NCBI GenBank assembly: GCA_965223255.1
Contig: CBDCWA010000002.1
Location: forward strand, 248,001-312,000
DNA: 64,000 bases
From: CBDCWA01 sp965223255
Lineage (GTDB): Bacteria; Pseudomonadota; Alphaproteobacteria; Rhizobiales; Hyphomicrobiaceae
Direction of reading: 5' to 3'
Position 1 is the first letter of the stretch. Each line of letters opens with the position of its first letter. Of this stretch, positions 9,234 to 17,777 are shown piece by piece. The notes beneath the pieces were generated by a model that saw only the letters and a list, made by a program, of their open reading frames with translations, made no database searches and had not been told where the DNA came from. Position numbers and translations under genes: made by a program.

Positions 9234-9276
9234 TGATTGGTCTGCCGTACTAACAACCAGTCCACAAATCCAAGGC

Positions 9277-10026
9277 TCAAGCCGTATTGTTACTCAATGC
9301 CTGTAGTACGGCCGACTTTACGGCAAAGTGTGAGTTAGATTTTACTAGCACCTGATCGCCGATTAACTTCTGATCCGGGTAGTACGCCTCATTTTCCAAT
9401 ACAATAACGGCCGGCGCACGCCACGCGGCACGGAAATTGCTAATTTGCTCTAATATAGGTGTGTCGTCCGAGGAGTGAACACTGGTCAAGATGAGCGACG
9501 GTAGGATTTTTCGCGCAGATTCAAACACGCCATCCATTGAGGAAATGAAATGAGGTATATCTATTCCGACTTCTTTTGTAATGAGGCAAAGATTTTGACG
9601 ATGAATATCACACTCGTCAATGATCATTGCATGGCGGTGGGCACACTGAGAAAGTGCATTGAAATAGATCTGACGCAATTGCCGAGGCTCGACATCGGCG
9701 ATGGCTGCGACCTCTGATGCGTTCAAAAGTCCTGACGACATCAATAAGACAATCTCGCGTTCCTGGCGCGTCAGTCTCTGCAAAGCTACTTCAAAGTTAT
9801 TGTTCGAATATTGAGGGTCGGTTCGAGTTTGAAATCGGTACCAACAATCATGAAAGGCCTTAAATACAGCGGCATTAGTTGATCGCTCATCAAACCTGTC
9901 GGGCTCTGCCAACAGGAGTTCAAGCGACATCTCAACCAAATTCTCTGCATCTAGTTGCGATGACAGTGCCAATCTTGCATGCCGACGCAAATGCGGAATT
10001 GAATCTAGAAGATAATCAATGGTCAT
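9277..10026 (-). CDS. phyR: PhyR-like anti-anti-sigma factor with degenerate receiver
   Basis: 249 residues in the PhyR layout: an N-terminal sigma-factor-like domain (about 1-130: LRRHARLAL, LTRQEREIVLL, NASEVAAIADVEPRQLRQI) and a C-terminal receiver (about 144-249). In PhyR, phosphorylation of the receiver frees the sigma-like domain to bind the anti-sigma factor NepR and release EcfG. Here the phospho-acceptor is missing: the usual LVLADIQ strand reads LILTSVH, with Ser182 where Asp belongs. The acidic pair after strand 1 is gone (LITKEVG) and the conserved Thr site reads VLENE; only Lys229 is kept. The gene is divergent from the ECF sigma gene. It may be constitutive, blocked, or controlled by something other than phosphorylation. 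Confidence 0.8.
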   Translation of the reverse strand: MTIDYLLDSIPHLRRHARLALSSQLDAENLVEMSLELLLAEPDRFDERSTNAAVFKAFHDCWYRFQTRTDPQYSNNNFEVALQRLTRQEREIVLLMSSGLLNASEVAAIADVEPRQLRQIYFNALSQCAHRHAMIIDECDIHRQNLCLITKEVGIDIPHFISSMDGVFESARKILPSLILTSVHSSDDTPILEQISNFRAAWRAPAVIVLENEAYYPDQKLIGDQVLVKSNSHFAVKSAVLQALSNNTA

Positions 10027-10234
10027 ATCGTACTACCTGCGCAACGCCTAAAGCAAATTTGGTTACGCTCCTCGCTTTGGCTTAACTTCCTTAAGTTTGG
10101 GCTGTGCGCTGTTGCGGTGGCTGCGACCAAGGCTTAGCATAGAGCTCCGATACGCCATATTGCCTATGACATATTGACGGCCAAATCAGAAAGGCGGTCA
10201 GACTAGTCAAATTATGTCGAAGGGCAGCGAGAAC

Positions 10235-10261
10235 GGCGGAAATTTGGAACTAATTTCCGCC
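10235..10261. repeat. 10-bp inverted repeat centred on the sigma promoter
   Basis: GGCGGAAATT (10235-10244) and its perfect reverse complement (10252-10261) flank a 7-nt centre that contains GGAAC, the -35 element of the ECF promoter. The position suggests an operator that would compete with RNA polymerase. No binding protein can be named. Confidence 0.65.
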
Positions 10262-10270
10262 TAGATTGTT
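10246..10270 (+). promoter_or_regulatory. EcfG-like promoter of the ECF sigma operon
   Basis: GGAAC, 16 bp, TGTT, ending 55 bp before the GTG start at 10326. It implies positive autoregulation if this sigma factor reads the motif, or control by a related EcfG elsewhere. Confidence 0.6.
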
Positions 10271-10325
10271 CAATTCCTAGTCAGCCGCGTTAGGGACTAC
10301 GGCTGGACAGGCGATTGGAAGCAAA

Positions 10326-10865
10326 GTGACAGTAGATGATCAGCGCTCCATCTTGGAACGTATCGAAGCTGAAACGCCGAGATTGAGAAGATTTGCGCGG
10401 TATTTGACCCGCGATGTAGACCAAGCTGACGACTTGGTTCAGGATTGCCTTGTGCGTGCAATTACAAACATTGATCAATGGAAACCGGGCACAAACCTAA
10501 GGGCCTGGCTAATGATGATACTCAAAAACGTGTTTTTAAATGACAAGCGCCGTGAAAAGCGTGAGAATTTGGCTTTGACGGAAATTCAATCCAACGACAC
10601 CATATCCCTTGCCGGCAATCAGGAAGCTTTCCAGGCTTTACAAGAGGTGGAAGCGGCGTTTTTGAAACTTACCGATGAACATAGAGAAGTTCTGCTAGTG
10701 GTTGCGGTTGAGGGGCTTCAGTACGAGGAAGCAGCGGCGATAATAGGCGTCAATGTCGGCACAGTGAAATCTCGACTTGCGCGGGCTCGAGGTGCACTAA
10801 AGGCAGCATTGGAGACGTGCGAATTAGCTCCGAGAGCTAATAAGGCGGATGAACAAAATGGTTAA
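10326..10865 (+). CDS. ECF sigma factor
   Basis: 179 residues, GTG start with GGAAG four bases upstream. Region 2 (about 15-80) contains LRRFARYLTRDVDQADDLVQDCL and GTNLRAWLMMILKN. Region 4 (about 110-165) holds LTDEHREVLLVVAVEGLQYEEAA and the recognition helix VNVGTVKSRLARARGAL. ECF factors redirect RNA polymerase to stress promoters. The neighbouring PhyR-like gene and the EcfG-like promoter in front suggest a general-stress role, but region 2 also resembles ECF factors paired with zinc-less anti-sigma proteins, so the ECF group is not settled. The stop codon overlaps the start of the next gene, so the two are translationally coupled. Confidence 0.9.
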   Translation: MTVDDQRSILERIEAETPRLRRFARYLTRDVDQADDLVQDCLVRAITNIDQWKPGTNLRAWLMMILKNVFLNDKRREKRENLALTEIQSNDTISLAGNQEAFQALQEVEAAFLKLTDEHREVLLVVAVEGLQYEEAAAIIGVNVGTVKSRLARARGALKAALETCELAPRANKADEQNG

Positions 10866-11124
10866 AGACTTCAATCCGACAGAAGACATATTACAGGACT
10901 TTATAGATGGGCGCCTGGACGCAGCGACGGCCAGGAAGGTGAACGCTTATATGGAACAGAACCCAGATGCTGCTGTCGAGATCGAGAAATTGCGCATGGT
11001 CAGCCAATCATTGCAGAACCTGGGCAGGAGCATCCTGGATGAACCGATTCCAGACCGTCTGAAGAGTGTCCTTGAACGTACGCGAACTCAAATTGGCAAA
11101 GAACGCGGCAATAGAGGCAAGTAG
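10858..11124 (+). CDS. small soluble anti-sigma factor
   Basis: 88 residues from the ATG at 10858, with AGGCGG about 10 nt upstream; an ATG at 10849 is the alternative. It overlaps the sigma gene by 8 nt. The pattern ILQDFIDGRLDAATARKVNAY, then LDEPIPDRLKSVLER, matches the cytoplasmic part of zinc-less anti-sigma factors. Those usually continue into a transmembrane helix, which this protein lacks. The EPIPDR stretch also resembles the core of NepR, the anti-sigma factor that PhyR sequesters. It is therefore a good candidate for the direct partner of both the sigma factor and the PhyR-like protein. Confidence 0.75.
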   Translation: MVKDFNPTEDILQDFIDGRLDAATARKVNAYMEQNPDAAVEIEKLRMVSQSLQNLGRSILDEPIPDRLKSVLERTRTQIGKERGNRGK

Positions 11125-11194
11125 CAAACATTCAATCTCAATAAAAATTTTCTTACGTGGGGTGACCTGGTAGGAATTATCACATAAGAGATGG

Positions 11195-12001
11195 ATGCAA
11201 AGTGATCTTATGTCGCAACTCCGGACAGGTACTTCAATGCCAAAGCCCACCAAGGTGAAATCGGCTAAAGCGTCGCAAGTCCCGTGTAAGAATTGTCCCT
11301 TGCGTGCGCAGGCCGCCTTTAGGGCGTTCAAGAAGCCAGAATTCGCGTTTGTCGAAGCGTTCAAGTCTGGCGAATTATCGGTCGAAGCAGGCGCTACTTT
11401 GTTCGCGGAAGGAACCGACAGTGCCCATCTTTACACGGTGTTATCGGGATGGGCCTTTAGATACAAAATGCTTGAAGATGGGCGGCGCCAAATATTGAAC
11501 TTTGCCTTGCCCGGCGATTTGTTGGGGCTCCAGTCGGCAGTGTTTGAAAAACTAAATCACTCAGCCGAATCACTTACTGATTTGGTTCTTTGCGTTTTTG
11601 AACGCAAACAGCTTTGGCACCTGTACAAAAAACATCCGGGATTGGCTTTCGATATAACCTGGCTGGCCTCTCGTGAAGAATCCATTCTCGATGAAAACCT
11701 GATTAGTGTAGGACGGAGATCCGCCAGAGAGCGCGTCTCCTATCTACTTCTTCTCCTCTTCGAACGAGCAGAAAGAATCGGGCAAGCTAAAAAGACCACG
11801 GCATTATTTCCCGTCACGCAAGACCACCTTGCGGATGCATTGGGATTATCGCTTGTCCATACTAACAAGACATTGCGGCGCCTTGTGAAAGATGGCTTGA
11901 TAAAATGGAATACTGGCCAGTTAGAGATTTGCGAACTCGATGGATTAGCTGAAGTAGCTGGCTACGAATTCGAGTCACATTCGCCGCGTCCATTCATCTA
12001 G
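11195..12001 (+). CDS. Crp/Fnr family transcription regulator
   Basis: 268 residues. A cyclic-nucleotide-like beta barrel (about 60-150: VEAGATLFAEGTDSAHLYTVLSGW, FALPGDLLGLQS) is followed by a dimer helix and a winged helix-turn-helix (about 205-255: FPVTQDHLADALGLSLVHTNKTLRRL). A short N-terminal C-x2-C (PCKNCPL) recalls FNR, but the full four-Cys FeS set is absent, so I would not call it an oxygen sensor. It follows the anti-sigma gene by 70 bp on the same strand and may share its transcript. ATGs at 11210 and 11237 are alternative starts. Confidence 0.85.
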   Translation: MQSDLMSQLRTGTSMPKPTKVKSAKASQVPCKNCPLRAQAAFRAFKKPEFAFVEAFKSGELSVEAGATLFAEGTDSAHLYTVLSGWAFRYKMLEDGRRQILNFALPGDLLGLQSAVFEKLNHSAESLTDLVLCVFERKQLWHLYKKHPGLAFDITWLASREESILDENLISVGRRSARERVSYLLLLLFERAERIGQAKKTTALFPVTQDHLADALGLSLVHTNKTLRRLVKDGLIKWNTGQLEICELDGLAEVAGYEFESHSPRPFI

Positions 12002-12232
12002 TCAGTTTGTATATGGTTTCAACTTGTTCTTTGTCAGCCAAACCCTGGCTCAATAACGAGCTCGTGCTCGGCGTTTCGTACAGGTGGGCACGCAAAATGC
12101 ACGACAATTTCCAAAATTGACCCTTGCCAGTCAATGCAACTACAACAGTACGCCGACCGCCACGTGCCTAGTCATTACAATATTCATCTTTATGGACCGG
12201 CTAGCCAAATTAATGTGCCGCACGAACTGCGA

Positions 12233-12685
12233 TCAACAATCATCGTCAATCTCGAGCTTGGCCAACTCAAGATTTTGTATTGCGCCACTGAAATTAATCA
12301 TTGACCGTTCGAGTACTTTTTTGACAAGCTCAGAACCATCCTCGGGCAAAGCCTCGAAACTTTTCTGCACCTCATCGAACGTTCTAACTTCAAGTGCAAG
12401 TAACTCCTTTACAAAAACAGTTTCTGGATTTCCGAAATACGCTCTTAGTTTCGTGTATCCTTCGTGAGCGAGACCAACAATCGTACCTTGCTGGCGCACA
12501 ACATCATCCTCTGCGTAGATGTAAGGCGCAAGTTCCAAAACTGCATCCTCTCTGATCTTGATCATTTCTGCGAATAGTTTTCGCAATTTTTTGTTCTTCA
12601 CCGCTGTGAGTGCTTCTTCATAAAATATCATGCCGTCCTTAAGAACAGCGACCAGATCATTAAGTACCCAGGATTTGTATGTCAT
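12233..12685 (-). CDS. DUF2383 (PA2169-like) four-helix-bundle protein
   Basis: 150 residues, helical throughout, with the ferritin-like pattern of DUF2383 (LNDLVAVLKDGMIFYEEA, KLFAEMIKIREDAV, RTFDEVQKSFEAL and a final helix LERSMINFSGAIQNLE). Family members are small cytoplasmic proteins often found in stress regulons; their reaction is unknown. It is convergent with the Crp/Fnr gene. Confidence 0.8.
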   Translation of the reverse strand: MTYKSWVLNDLVAVLKDGMIFYEEALTAVKNKKLRKLFAEMIKIREDAVLELAPYIYAEDDVVRQQGTIVGLAHEGYTKLRAYFGNPETVFVKELLALEVRTFDEVQKSFEALPEDGSELVKKVLERSMINFSGAIQNLELAKLEIDDDC

Positions 12686-13172
12686 CTATCCAATGAATCC
12701 TATTTAAGTGCAGTCACAGCTGGTCCAACTAACGGGCCATTCCGTGGAATATTCTTAGCTCTGCAATAGTTAGGTTGGCAATTTTCAAATCAGAAACTTC
12801 CAAACAAGCGTTTCGAGTCAATTACCGCCACTGCTTTCGAGTCCTTACCTAGCTCCCACCGTCAGTGCAGCCATCACACCAGTGCGCGCCTTTGCTAATC
12901 AACAATTTGCACACGTCACACAAAAAACAAATGCAGAATCTTTTCGCTGCTGATTAACAATACAGTAGTGCTGCCAAGCTTGCACCCCTCACAGCATCTG
13001 CAAAGAAAAAGTGGTCATATCGAAGGACAGATTCTGTCACAACCAACTAACGGCCTGCATCCTTTGCAAGCCTAATAATTGATAACTCCTATCGGTTGTT
13101 TCCGTTCACACCACTACAATCTCTTCGATAGACGAAGCCCGACATGGTTGGCAGGGTTTGCTGAAAGAATTG
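12686..13172. other. intergenic, nothing recognised
   Basis: AT-rich stretch of almost 500 bp between two minus-strand genes. I find no domain-bearing frame, tRNA or strong hairpin. Confidence 0.4.
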
Positions 13173-13439
13173 CTAGCGAGTCGGCAAATGGTTAGGTGGC
13201 TCCCTTATAGGCTCATCTGGGTTATCCAAGGGTGGTCGAACTGGTTTTTCAGGTTCTGACGGCGGCTCCTCAATTGGTTCGTCTGGTATTGGGGGAAGAT
13301 CAGGCGGTCCAGGAGGTGCTTCGGGTGGGTTGGGCACACCTGGTGGGGTCTCGGGTGCCGGCCCGGGTATCGGTTGTACGTCGGGTGGACGGACAGGTTC
13401 CTTCGGGGGTCGAGACCCCACGGCTGCATTGATAGTCAT
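13173..13439 (-). CDS. proline-rich acidic repeat protein
   Basis: 88 residues from the ATG at 13439; a longer frame to 13532 exists, but its first 31 residues do not look related. Almost half the protein is proline in a P-x-x-P rhythm with Glu and Asp (PPGVPNPPEAPPGPP, PDEPIEEPPSEPE). No signal peptide or domain is seen. It could be an extended linker-like protein; low complexity makes the coding call uncertain. Confidence 0.45.
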   Translation of the reverse strand: MTINAAVGSRPPKEPVRPPDVQPIPGPAPETPPGVPNPPEAPPGPPDLPPIPDEPIEEPPSEPEKPVRPPLDNPDEPIREPPNHLPTR

Positions 13440-13913
13440 GATCCATTTTCTTATTCGGATTGATGGGTTTCCAGAACAAAAATTAGGGTGCAATAGCAAG
13501 CAAACCTGTTCAGATCCGCACAGATCTAACAACGGTCATGGCGCTACCTTGTTAGCTTCTGCCATCGAAAGAATCGGAATTCAAATTTTCCCCGCAGTGA
13601 AAGCCTGCGCGGCACCTGTGTTCGATAACTAAGACCTTATTTATGTGAACACCTACGCCGTAGATTTGTTCCCAATAGTCTTTTGATTCGCGTGAAGCTC
13701 TAGCTTATCTGCACCCCGAAACACCATTTCAAATCAGTTGGTTGCGTCCAAGCAAGATTCAGCCAAATATTTATCTAGCGTCACTTCAATATGTATTTGA
13801 ATCAGAACCGCGAGTTCTCTTGTTGTTGAGGTTTCTGCGGCAGCAGCACCCTGAATGCCACAATGTGCTTAACGTCGGACAAATATTGAACAGACGTCGG
13901 GGATGACCAGTAG
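13440..13913. other. intergenic, nothing recognised
   Basis: No supported gene or RNA in about 470 bp between the proline-rich gene and the amidotransferase gene. Confidence 0.4.
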
Positions 13914-14597
13914 CTATTGATCGTTTGCGAATTTCTCGTCGACTGCGGCAACGAAACTGGCAAACAGGTTACGTTGAGATGACCGATAGATCATAAACTC
14001 CGGATGCCACTGCACACCCAAACGAAACCTTGCTCCAGGATCCTCTATCGCCTGGACAACACCATGTTCATCGGATGCCGTAATCGTTAAGCCTGACCCC
14101 AGTTTGTCGACAGATTGCTTGTGAAGGCTGTTCACCTTGAGGCGATGCAATTTAAGAATATCGTACAGCTTGCTCTCCGGTTCGATATCAATCGACTTTA
14201 CTGGGAGTGGCGTCCATCGTCTCTGGAGTCCGTCATAAACGTCGTAAACGTCCTCATGGAGAGATCCGCCATATACGACGTTGAGCATCTGCGAGCCTCG
14301 ACAGATTCCCAACACTGGCATATTCTTTTCGAACGCAACTTCCAAAGCGTGGAGTTCAAGTCTATCTCGTGCCGGATCGATTCGTGTATCAAGCGTTGCC
14401 TCTCCACCATAGAGTTCAACGCCAATATCATCGCCACCACCAACGATAAGACCGTCCAACTGACTGACATCGTATTCCGTTTGGGGAACAAGTCTAATTG
14501 GCCGTTCGCCAAGTATTCGTAGCGACAGCCAGTAGAACCACCACATATAGCGGCCGCCACCAAGCGAACTTGTCACTCCTATTTTTGGTATACTCAT
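13914..14597 (-). CDS. class I glutamine amidotransferase (peptidase C26 type)
   Basis: 227 residues from the ATG at 14597, chosen because it forms an ATGA overlap with the stop of the upstream amidoligase gene. The catalytic triad is visible: nucleophile Cys in GICRGSQ, His and Glu in WHPE near residue 200. The GGGDD loop (LIVGGGDDIGVELYGG) is typical of gamma-glutamyl hydrolases such as PuuD. Coupled to an amidoligase, it probably hydrolyses or edits gamma-glutamyl or peptide amide bonds made by its partner. The substrate is unknown. Confidence 0.85.
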   Translation of the reverse strand: MSIPKIGVTSSLGGGRYMWWFYWLSLRILGERPIRLVPQTEYDVSQLDGLIVGGGDDIGVELYGGEATLDTRIDPARDRLELHALEVAFEKNMPVLGICRGSQMLNVVYGGSLHEDVYDVYDGLQRRWTPLPVKSIDIEPESKLYDILKLHRLKVNSLHKQSVDKLGSGLTITASDEHGVVQAIEDPGARFRLGVQWHPEFMIYRSSQRNLFASFVAAVDEKFANDQ

Positions 14598-15580
14598 GCG
14601 TAGGCTAACCATTCGCTGGAAAGAACGGCCCAGTTTCGTCGGAATATGCGTTCGTTGTTTGCCCGATACGATTGTGACATCTCATTCAATAGTTCAGGAT
14701 TTTCAGCAAGGCGCTCGATAAGACACCAACGATTCCATTCGCCGATAACACTCCAATTGGTTTCACCAATCCTGGCGTCTGGAAGGCGGTAGTGAAATGC
14801 CGGCCTGGCATTGATTTTAACAGTTGGCAGTTTGGAAACGACGCGGTCTTCGTCTAGCCATCTAAAAAGCGGGAGCATATCCAATTCGCGATTGCGTGTC
14901 GGATTATGGAGCAAATAGTCGTCTATCAAGTTCGCTAAGTCAGGGCTGTAACTATCAGAACTAACAAGGTTCACGTATTCATCAGGGAATGCGGTTGCAA
15001 ATGATGCGAGTTTGCGAGTCATGTCGACGGCAACCACAGCTCTCAACCAATCTGACGACAGTAAATATGCCTTGAGTAGGGATAGAATCCATGCCGTATC
15101 TTGATCTGCGATCTCGGGGTTTAGTTGGACAGCGAAGGCGTACAGGACGCCTGATTCTGTGCCTCGAGCCCCTTTAGATCTTAACCTCGACAGCAAAGTT
15201 TCGATCTCGCCCAAATCGTCTATGGCAACCGGAGGGCATTTGATTTCACATGGTATAATTGTTGCGGCAAAATCACCAAGAGCGTCGCGAATTCCCGTTC
15301 TAAAATCGTCTAAAATATCTGTACCCGTCGTTTTGGGGGCGCTTTCAGCTGGTGTATGAAAATACCGTGAATCAAGTTCCACCTCAAACCGACCAAAGCT
15401 TGTGTTCTCCACAATATACTGATGACGGCCGATCTCGGTTATCTGACCGCCGAAAGTTTCTTTTACAACTTCGGCCGCGATTTGACTGTTTATAGCTGCA
15501 AACTCAAGCTCGACTCCAAGCCGCCGTGGTTGGCCGGCGTAATTCAGTCGACGTGGAGGTGTCAAAAAGGTTTTTAGCAT
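14594..15580 (-). CDS. amidoligase (ATP-grasp-like carboxylate-amine ligase)
   Basis: 328 residues matching the Amidoligase_2 family. The N-terminal GVELEFAA motif carries the acidic metal-binding residues expected of the glutamine synthetase/GCS-like fold. FGRFEVELDSRYFH and the C-terminal INARPAFHYRLPDARIG stretch follow. Published comparative genomics describes this family as forming amide bonds and occurring next to class I amidotransferases, exactly the arrangement here. The product could be a modified peptide, a storage compound or a cell-wall ornament; nothing in the window names the substrate. Confidence 0.8.
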   Translation of the reverse strand: MLKTFLTPPRRLNYAGQPRRLGVELEFAAINSQIAAEVVKETFGGQITEIGRHQYIVENTSFGRFEVELDSRYFHTPAESAPKTTGTDILDDFRTGIRDALGDFAATIIPCEIKCPPVAIDDLGEIETLLSRLRSKGARGTESGVLYAFAVQLNPEIADQDTAWILSLLKAYLLSSDWLRAVVAVDMTRKLASFATAFPDEYVNLVSSDSYSPDLANLIDDYLLHNPTRNRELDMLPLFRWLDEDRVVSKLPTVKINARPAFHYRLPDARIGETNWSVIGEWNRWCLIERLAENPELLNEMSQSYRANNERIFRRNWAVLSSEWLAYA

Positions 15581-15879
15581 TCGTATTCTGTCTCAATTTT
15601 CTGTTCAACTGAAGTGGGGTCCGGGCAGTCGAAATTGTAGCCCGCCCTCCATTTAAAACGTTGGTTTCCATGCTCCGGAATACTGACCGCTGCACGCGAA
15701 CGCTGACCAGTTCGGGTAGGTGCGGTCTTAAAATGAACCGCGCAAGGTCAGAAAAAATTGATGATGGTTTGGAACGGATCACTCCTGCATTCGCATTGAG
15801 AGGCATTATTAAATTTCCATTCCATGCGTCTAAGGATACAGAAGAAAAATTGAGTAGCGCTAAAGGAGACTATAGCTAA

Positions 15880-17136
15880 TTAAGTAAACGAATTCGAGAA
15901 TTCGTTGACTTGATTTATCAAAGCTTTTCGTTGCAGTTCGGTTTGCGCAAACGCACTGAGATTATCCAGTGTCGTCCGCAATTTGTCCTGTACCATCCTG
16001 TTGTCTTGAGCGGCTTCATGAATGGCAGCAAAGGCGGTTCTCAGATATCTAGAAAACGGTTCTCGGATGTGAACCACTCTAATCTTTCCGTCTACATCTC
16101 GAGAAACTCTTTGCTCACCGTCCCGCTCCATAATCACCTTCATGCCGTCACCAAGCCGATCAATACAGGCCATGGCTGTGAACGGATCATTCAATCCGGG
16201 AGACAAAGCGCGCAGAGCAACTTCCACCAAAGCGCAAATTTCAAATTCCAAGCTTGCTTCTGGTGTTCGCCTGGAAGTGACAGAAAGCAAACCCCTCAAG
16301 CAATCACGGTCTTCTTCTGTCAATCTTTTGTCGGCAACCAAACAGACAACAGAAAGGACCGGCATATCAGATAGCAGAAACGCACCGGGGCGATGCTCCA
16401 TTCGAAGCATTAAATTCTCTTTGGATGCATAGTCAGTAGCGCCCTCTACGTCAAGACGGCTAAGGTAGCCACTTCGCTCCAAGGCTATGGATTCGGTTTT
16501 TCCATGATCAAACAACTGCACGATTTGATTTTGTTCCAAATCATCAGCAAAGCTTTCCTGTTGGCTTCCCTGCGCTACAAAGTGCTCTGCCGCTTGGCAC
16601 AAGTCGTTTCCCATTCTCGTAATCAGAACATCCGCTTGTATGCGGGTCGCAATATGGTGAATAAAATGAATCATCATACCCAAGGAAAAAATCGCCATGA
16701 CGGCTGCAGAAACGACAGCTATTCCAGGGACCCGACCTTCAATTGCTACGTCTCCAATCCGAAGAAGAACCACGAGAGAAAATATGAATGTCGCAACAAA
16801 AAGACCCAGAACGATCTGAGTTGGGCGGTCATCCATAAACAACATGAGAATGCGTGGGCCAAGTTGTTGCGATACCATGGTCAGGGCAACAAGCGTCAAC
16901 GAAAAGACGAGGCTTGACACAGTGATCATCGATCCTGCAATCGTAGACAATGCAAGCCGGGCACCCTCAATCGGCATGCTCAGGTTCCCAAAGTAACCCA
17001 ATCCATGGTCCCGAAACGAAAGATCGATTTGTATGACGACAAACGCCGCAACAATTGCGCCAAATGATAGCAACGTCGGAATAAACCAAAAATTCAATCG
17101 AACTGCATACCACAACGACGACAGCTTATTCCGCAT
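15880..17136 (-). CDS. DUF2254 membrane protein
   Basis: 418 residues. The N-terminal half holds four hydrophobic segments (LNFWFIPTLLSFGAIVAAF; STIAGSMITVSSLVFSLTLVALTMV; IVLGLFVATFIFSLVVLL; IAVVSAAVMAIFSLGMMIHFIH). The rest is cytoplasmic and includes the family motif ALRALSPGLNDPFTAMACIDRL. DUF2254 proteins are inner-membrane proteins of unknown role. It starts 15 bp after the ExoD stop, so the two form an operon. A second ExoD-DUF2254 pair exists at 52339-53497, where the DUF2254 part is mostly lost. Confidence 0.85.
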   Translation of the reverse strand: MRNKLSSLWYAVRLNFWFIPTLLSFGAIVAAFVVIQIDLSFRDHGLGYFGNLSMPIEGARLALSTIAGSMITVSSLVFSLTLVALTMVSQQLGPRILMLFMDDRPTQIVLGLFVATFIFSLVVLLRIGDVAIEGRVPGIAVVSAAVMAIFSLGMMIHFIHHIATRIQADVLITRMGNDLCQAAEHFVAQGSQQESFADDLEQNQIVQLFDHGKTESIALERSGYLSRLDVEGATDYASKENLMLRMEHRPGAFLLSDMPVLSVVCLVADKRLTEEDRDCLRGLLSVTSRRTPEASLEFEICALVEVALRALSPGLNDPFTAMACIDRLGDGMKVIMERDGEQRVSRDVDGKIRVVHIREPFSRYLRTAFAAIHEAAQDNRMVQDKLRTTLDNLSAFAQTELQRKALINQVNEFSNSFT

Positions 17137-17151
17137 AGTGCTTATCCCTGA

Positions 17152-17751
17152 CTACAGAGTGAACGAAATCCACGAAAAAGCTACGGCAACAGTTGCACAA
17201 GCGGCAATGAACCCGGCAATGATTAGTAGACCATCTTTCGATGTCAGTCCTAGCGAAAACAGAGCAACAGTACTGCCAGGTAGCGCCACCGCAAACGGAA
17301 GTAATGCAAATGGAAACATAAGAGCTGCCATCAATAAACAACAAGCCCCTACGAGTTGTTCAAAAGGAGGGTCAGTCACGACGACCAGGCGGCACCGGAG
17401 CACAGCATCGATTCTCATGGCATACGGTCGAATGACTATTGCAGTGCTCACCAGTCGGTCTCGAGGAATCGCATAGGATGTCAGCTGTTTCGGTAAATAG
17501 GATCGCTCGCGCAAAACCATTAGCTTAACAGCGAATACAGCAATGATTGACCCGGTCAATAATGACATACCCGGAATAGCACCTGTTGGAGCCACTGCAA
17601 TAATAGAAGGGACTAACAAGAATGGACCGTAGGATCGTTTGCCAAATGCGTCGAACACATTGCCAAATGTGACCCTGCTGCCGTCGGTCCCCTGCACGAT
17701 GCGATCGAGAGTAGGGACTAGGCCAGAAGATGCGGTGCTTTTAGGCGGCAT
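17152..17751 (-). CDS. ExoD family membrane protein
   Basis: About 199 residues from the ATG at 17751, preceded by AGGT at seven bases; an ATG at 17781 is the alternative. The ExoD core is clear: GKRSYGPFLLVPSIIAVAP, GAIPGMSLLTGSII, YLPKQL, FPFALLPFAVALPGSTVALFSLGLTSKDG. ExoD proteins are inner-membrane proteins first linked to exopolysaccharide production in rhizobia. The segment upstream is the 3' end of a broken nhaA gene, so this operon now sits directly against a pseudogene. Confidence 0.85.
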   Translation of the reverse strand: MPPKSTASSGLVPTLDRIVQGTDGSRVTFGNVFDAFGKRSYGPFLLVPSIIAVAPTGAIPGMSLLTGSIIAVFAVKLMVLRERSYLPKQLTSYAIPRDRLVSTAIVIRPYAMRIDAVLRCRLVVVTDPPFEQLVGACCLLMAALMFPFALLPFAVALPGSTVALFSLGLTSKDGLLIIAGFIAACATVAVAFSWISFTL

Positions 17752-17777
17752 TTGTCGACCTGCCGACCAATATTCTT

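Noticed and set aside
10043..10066. Possible promoter for the PhyR-like gene
   Set aside because: On the minus strand GTAAC, 15 bp, CGTT: one mismatch in the -35 element and a spacing one base too short.
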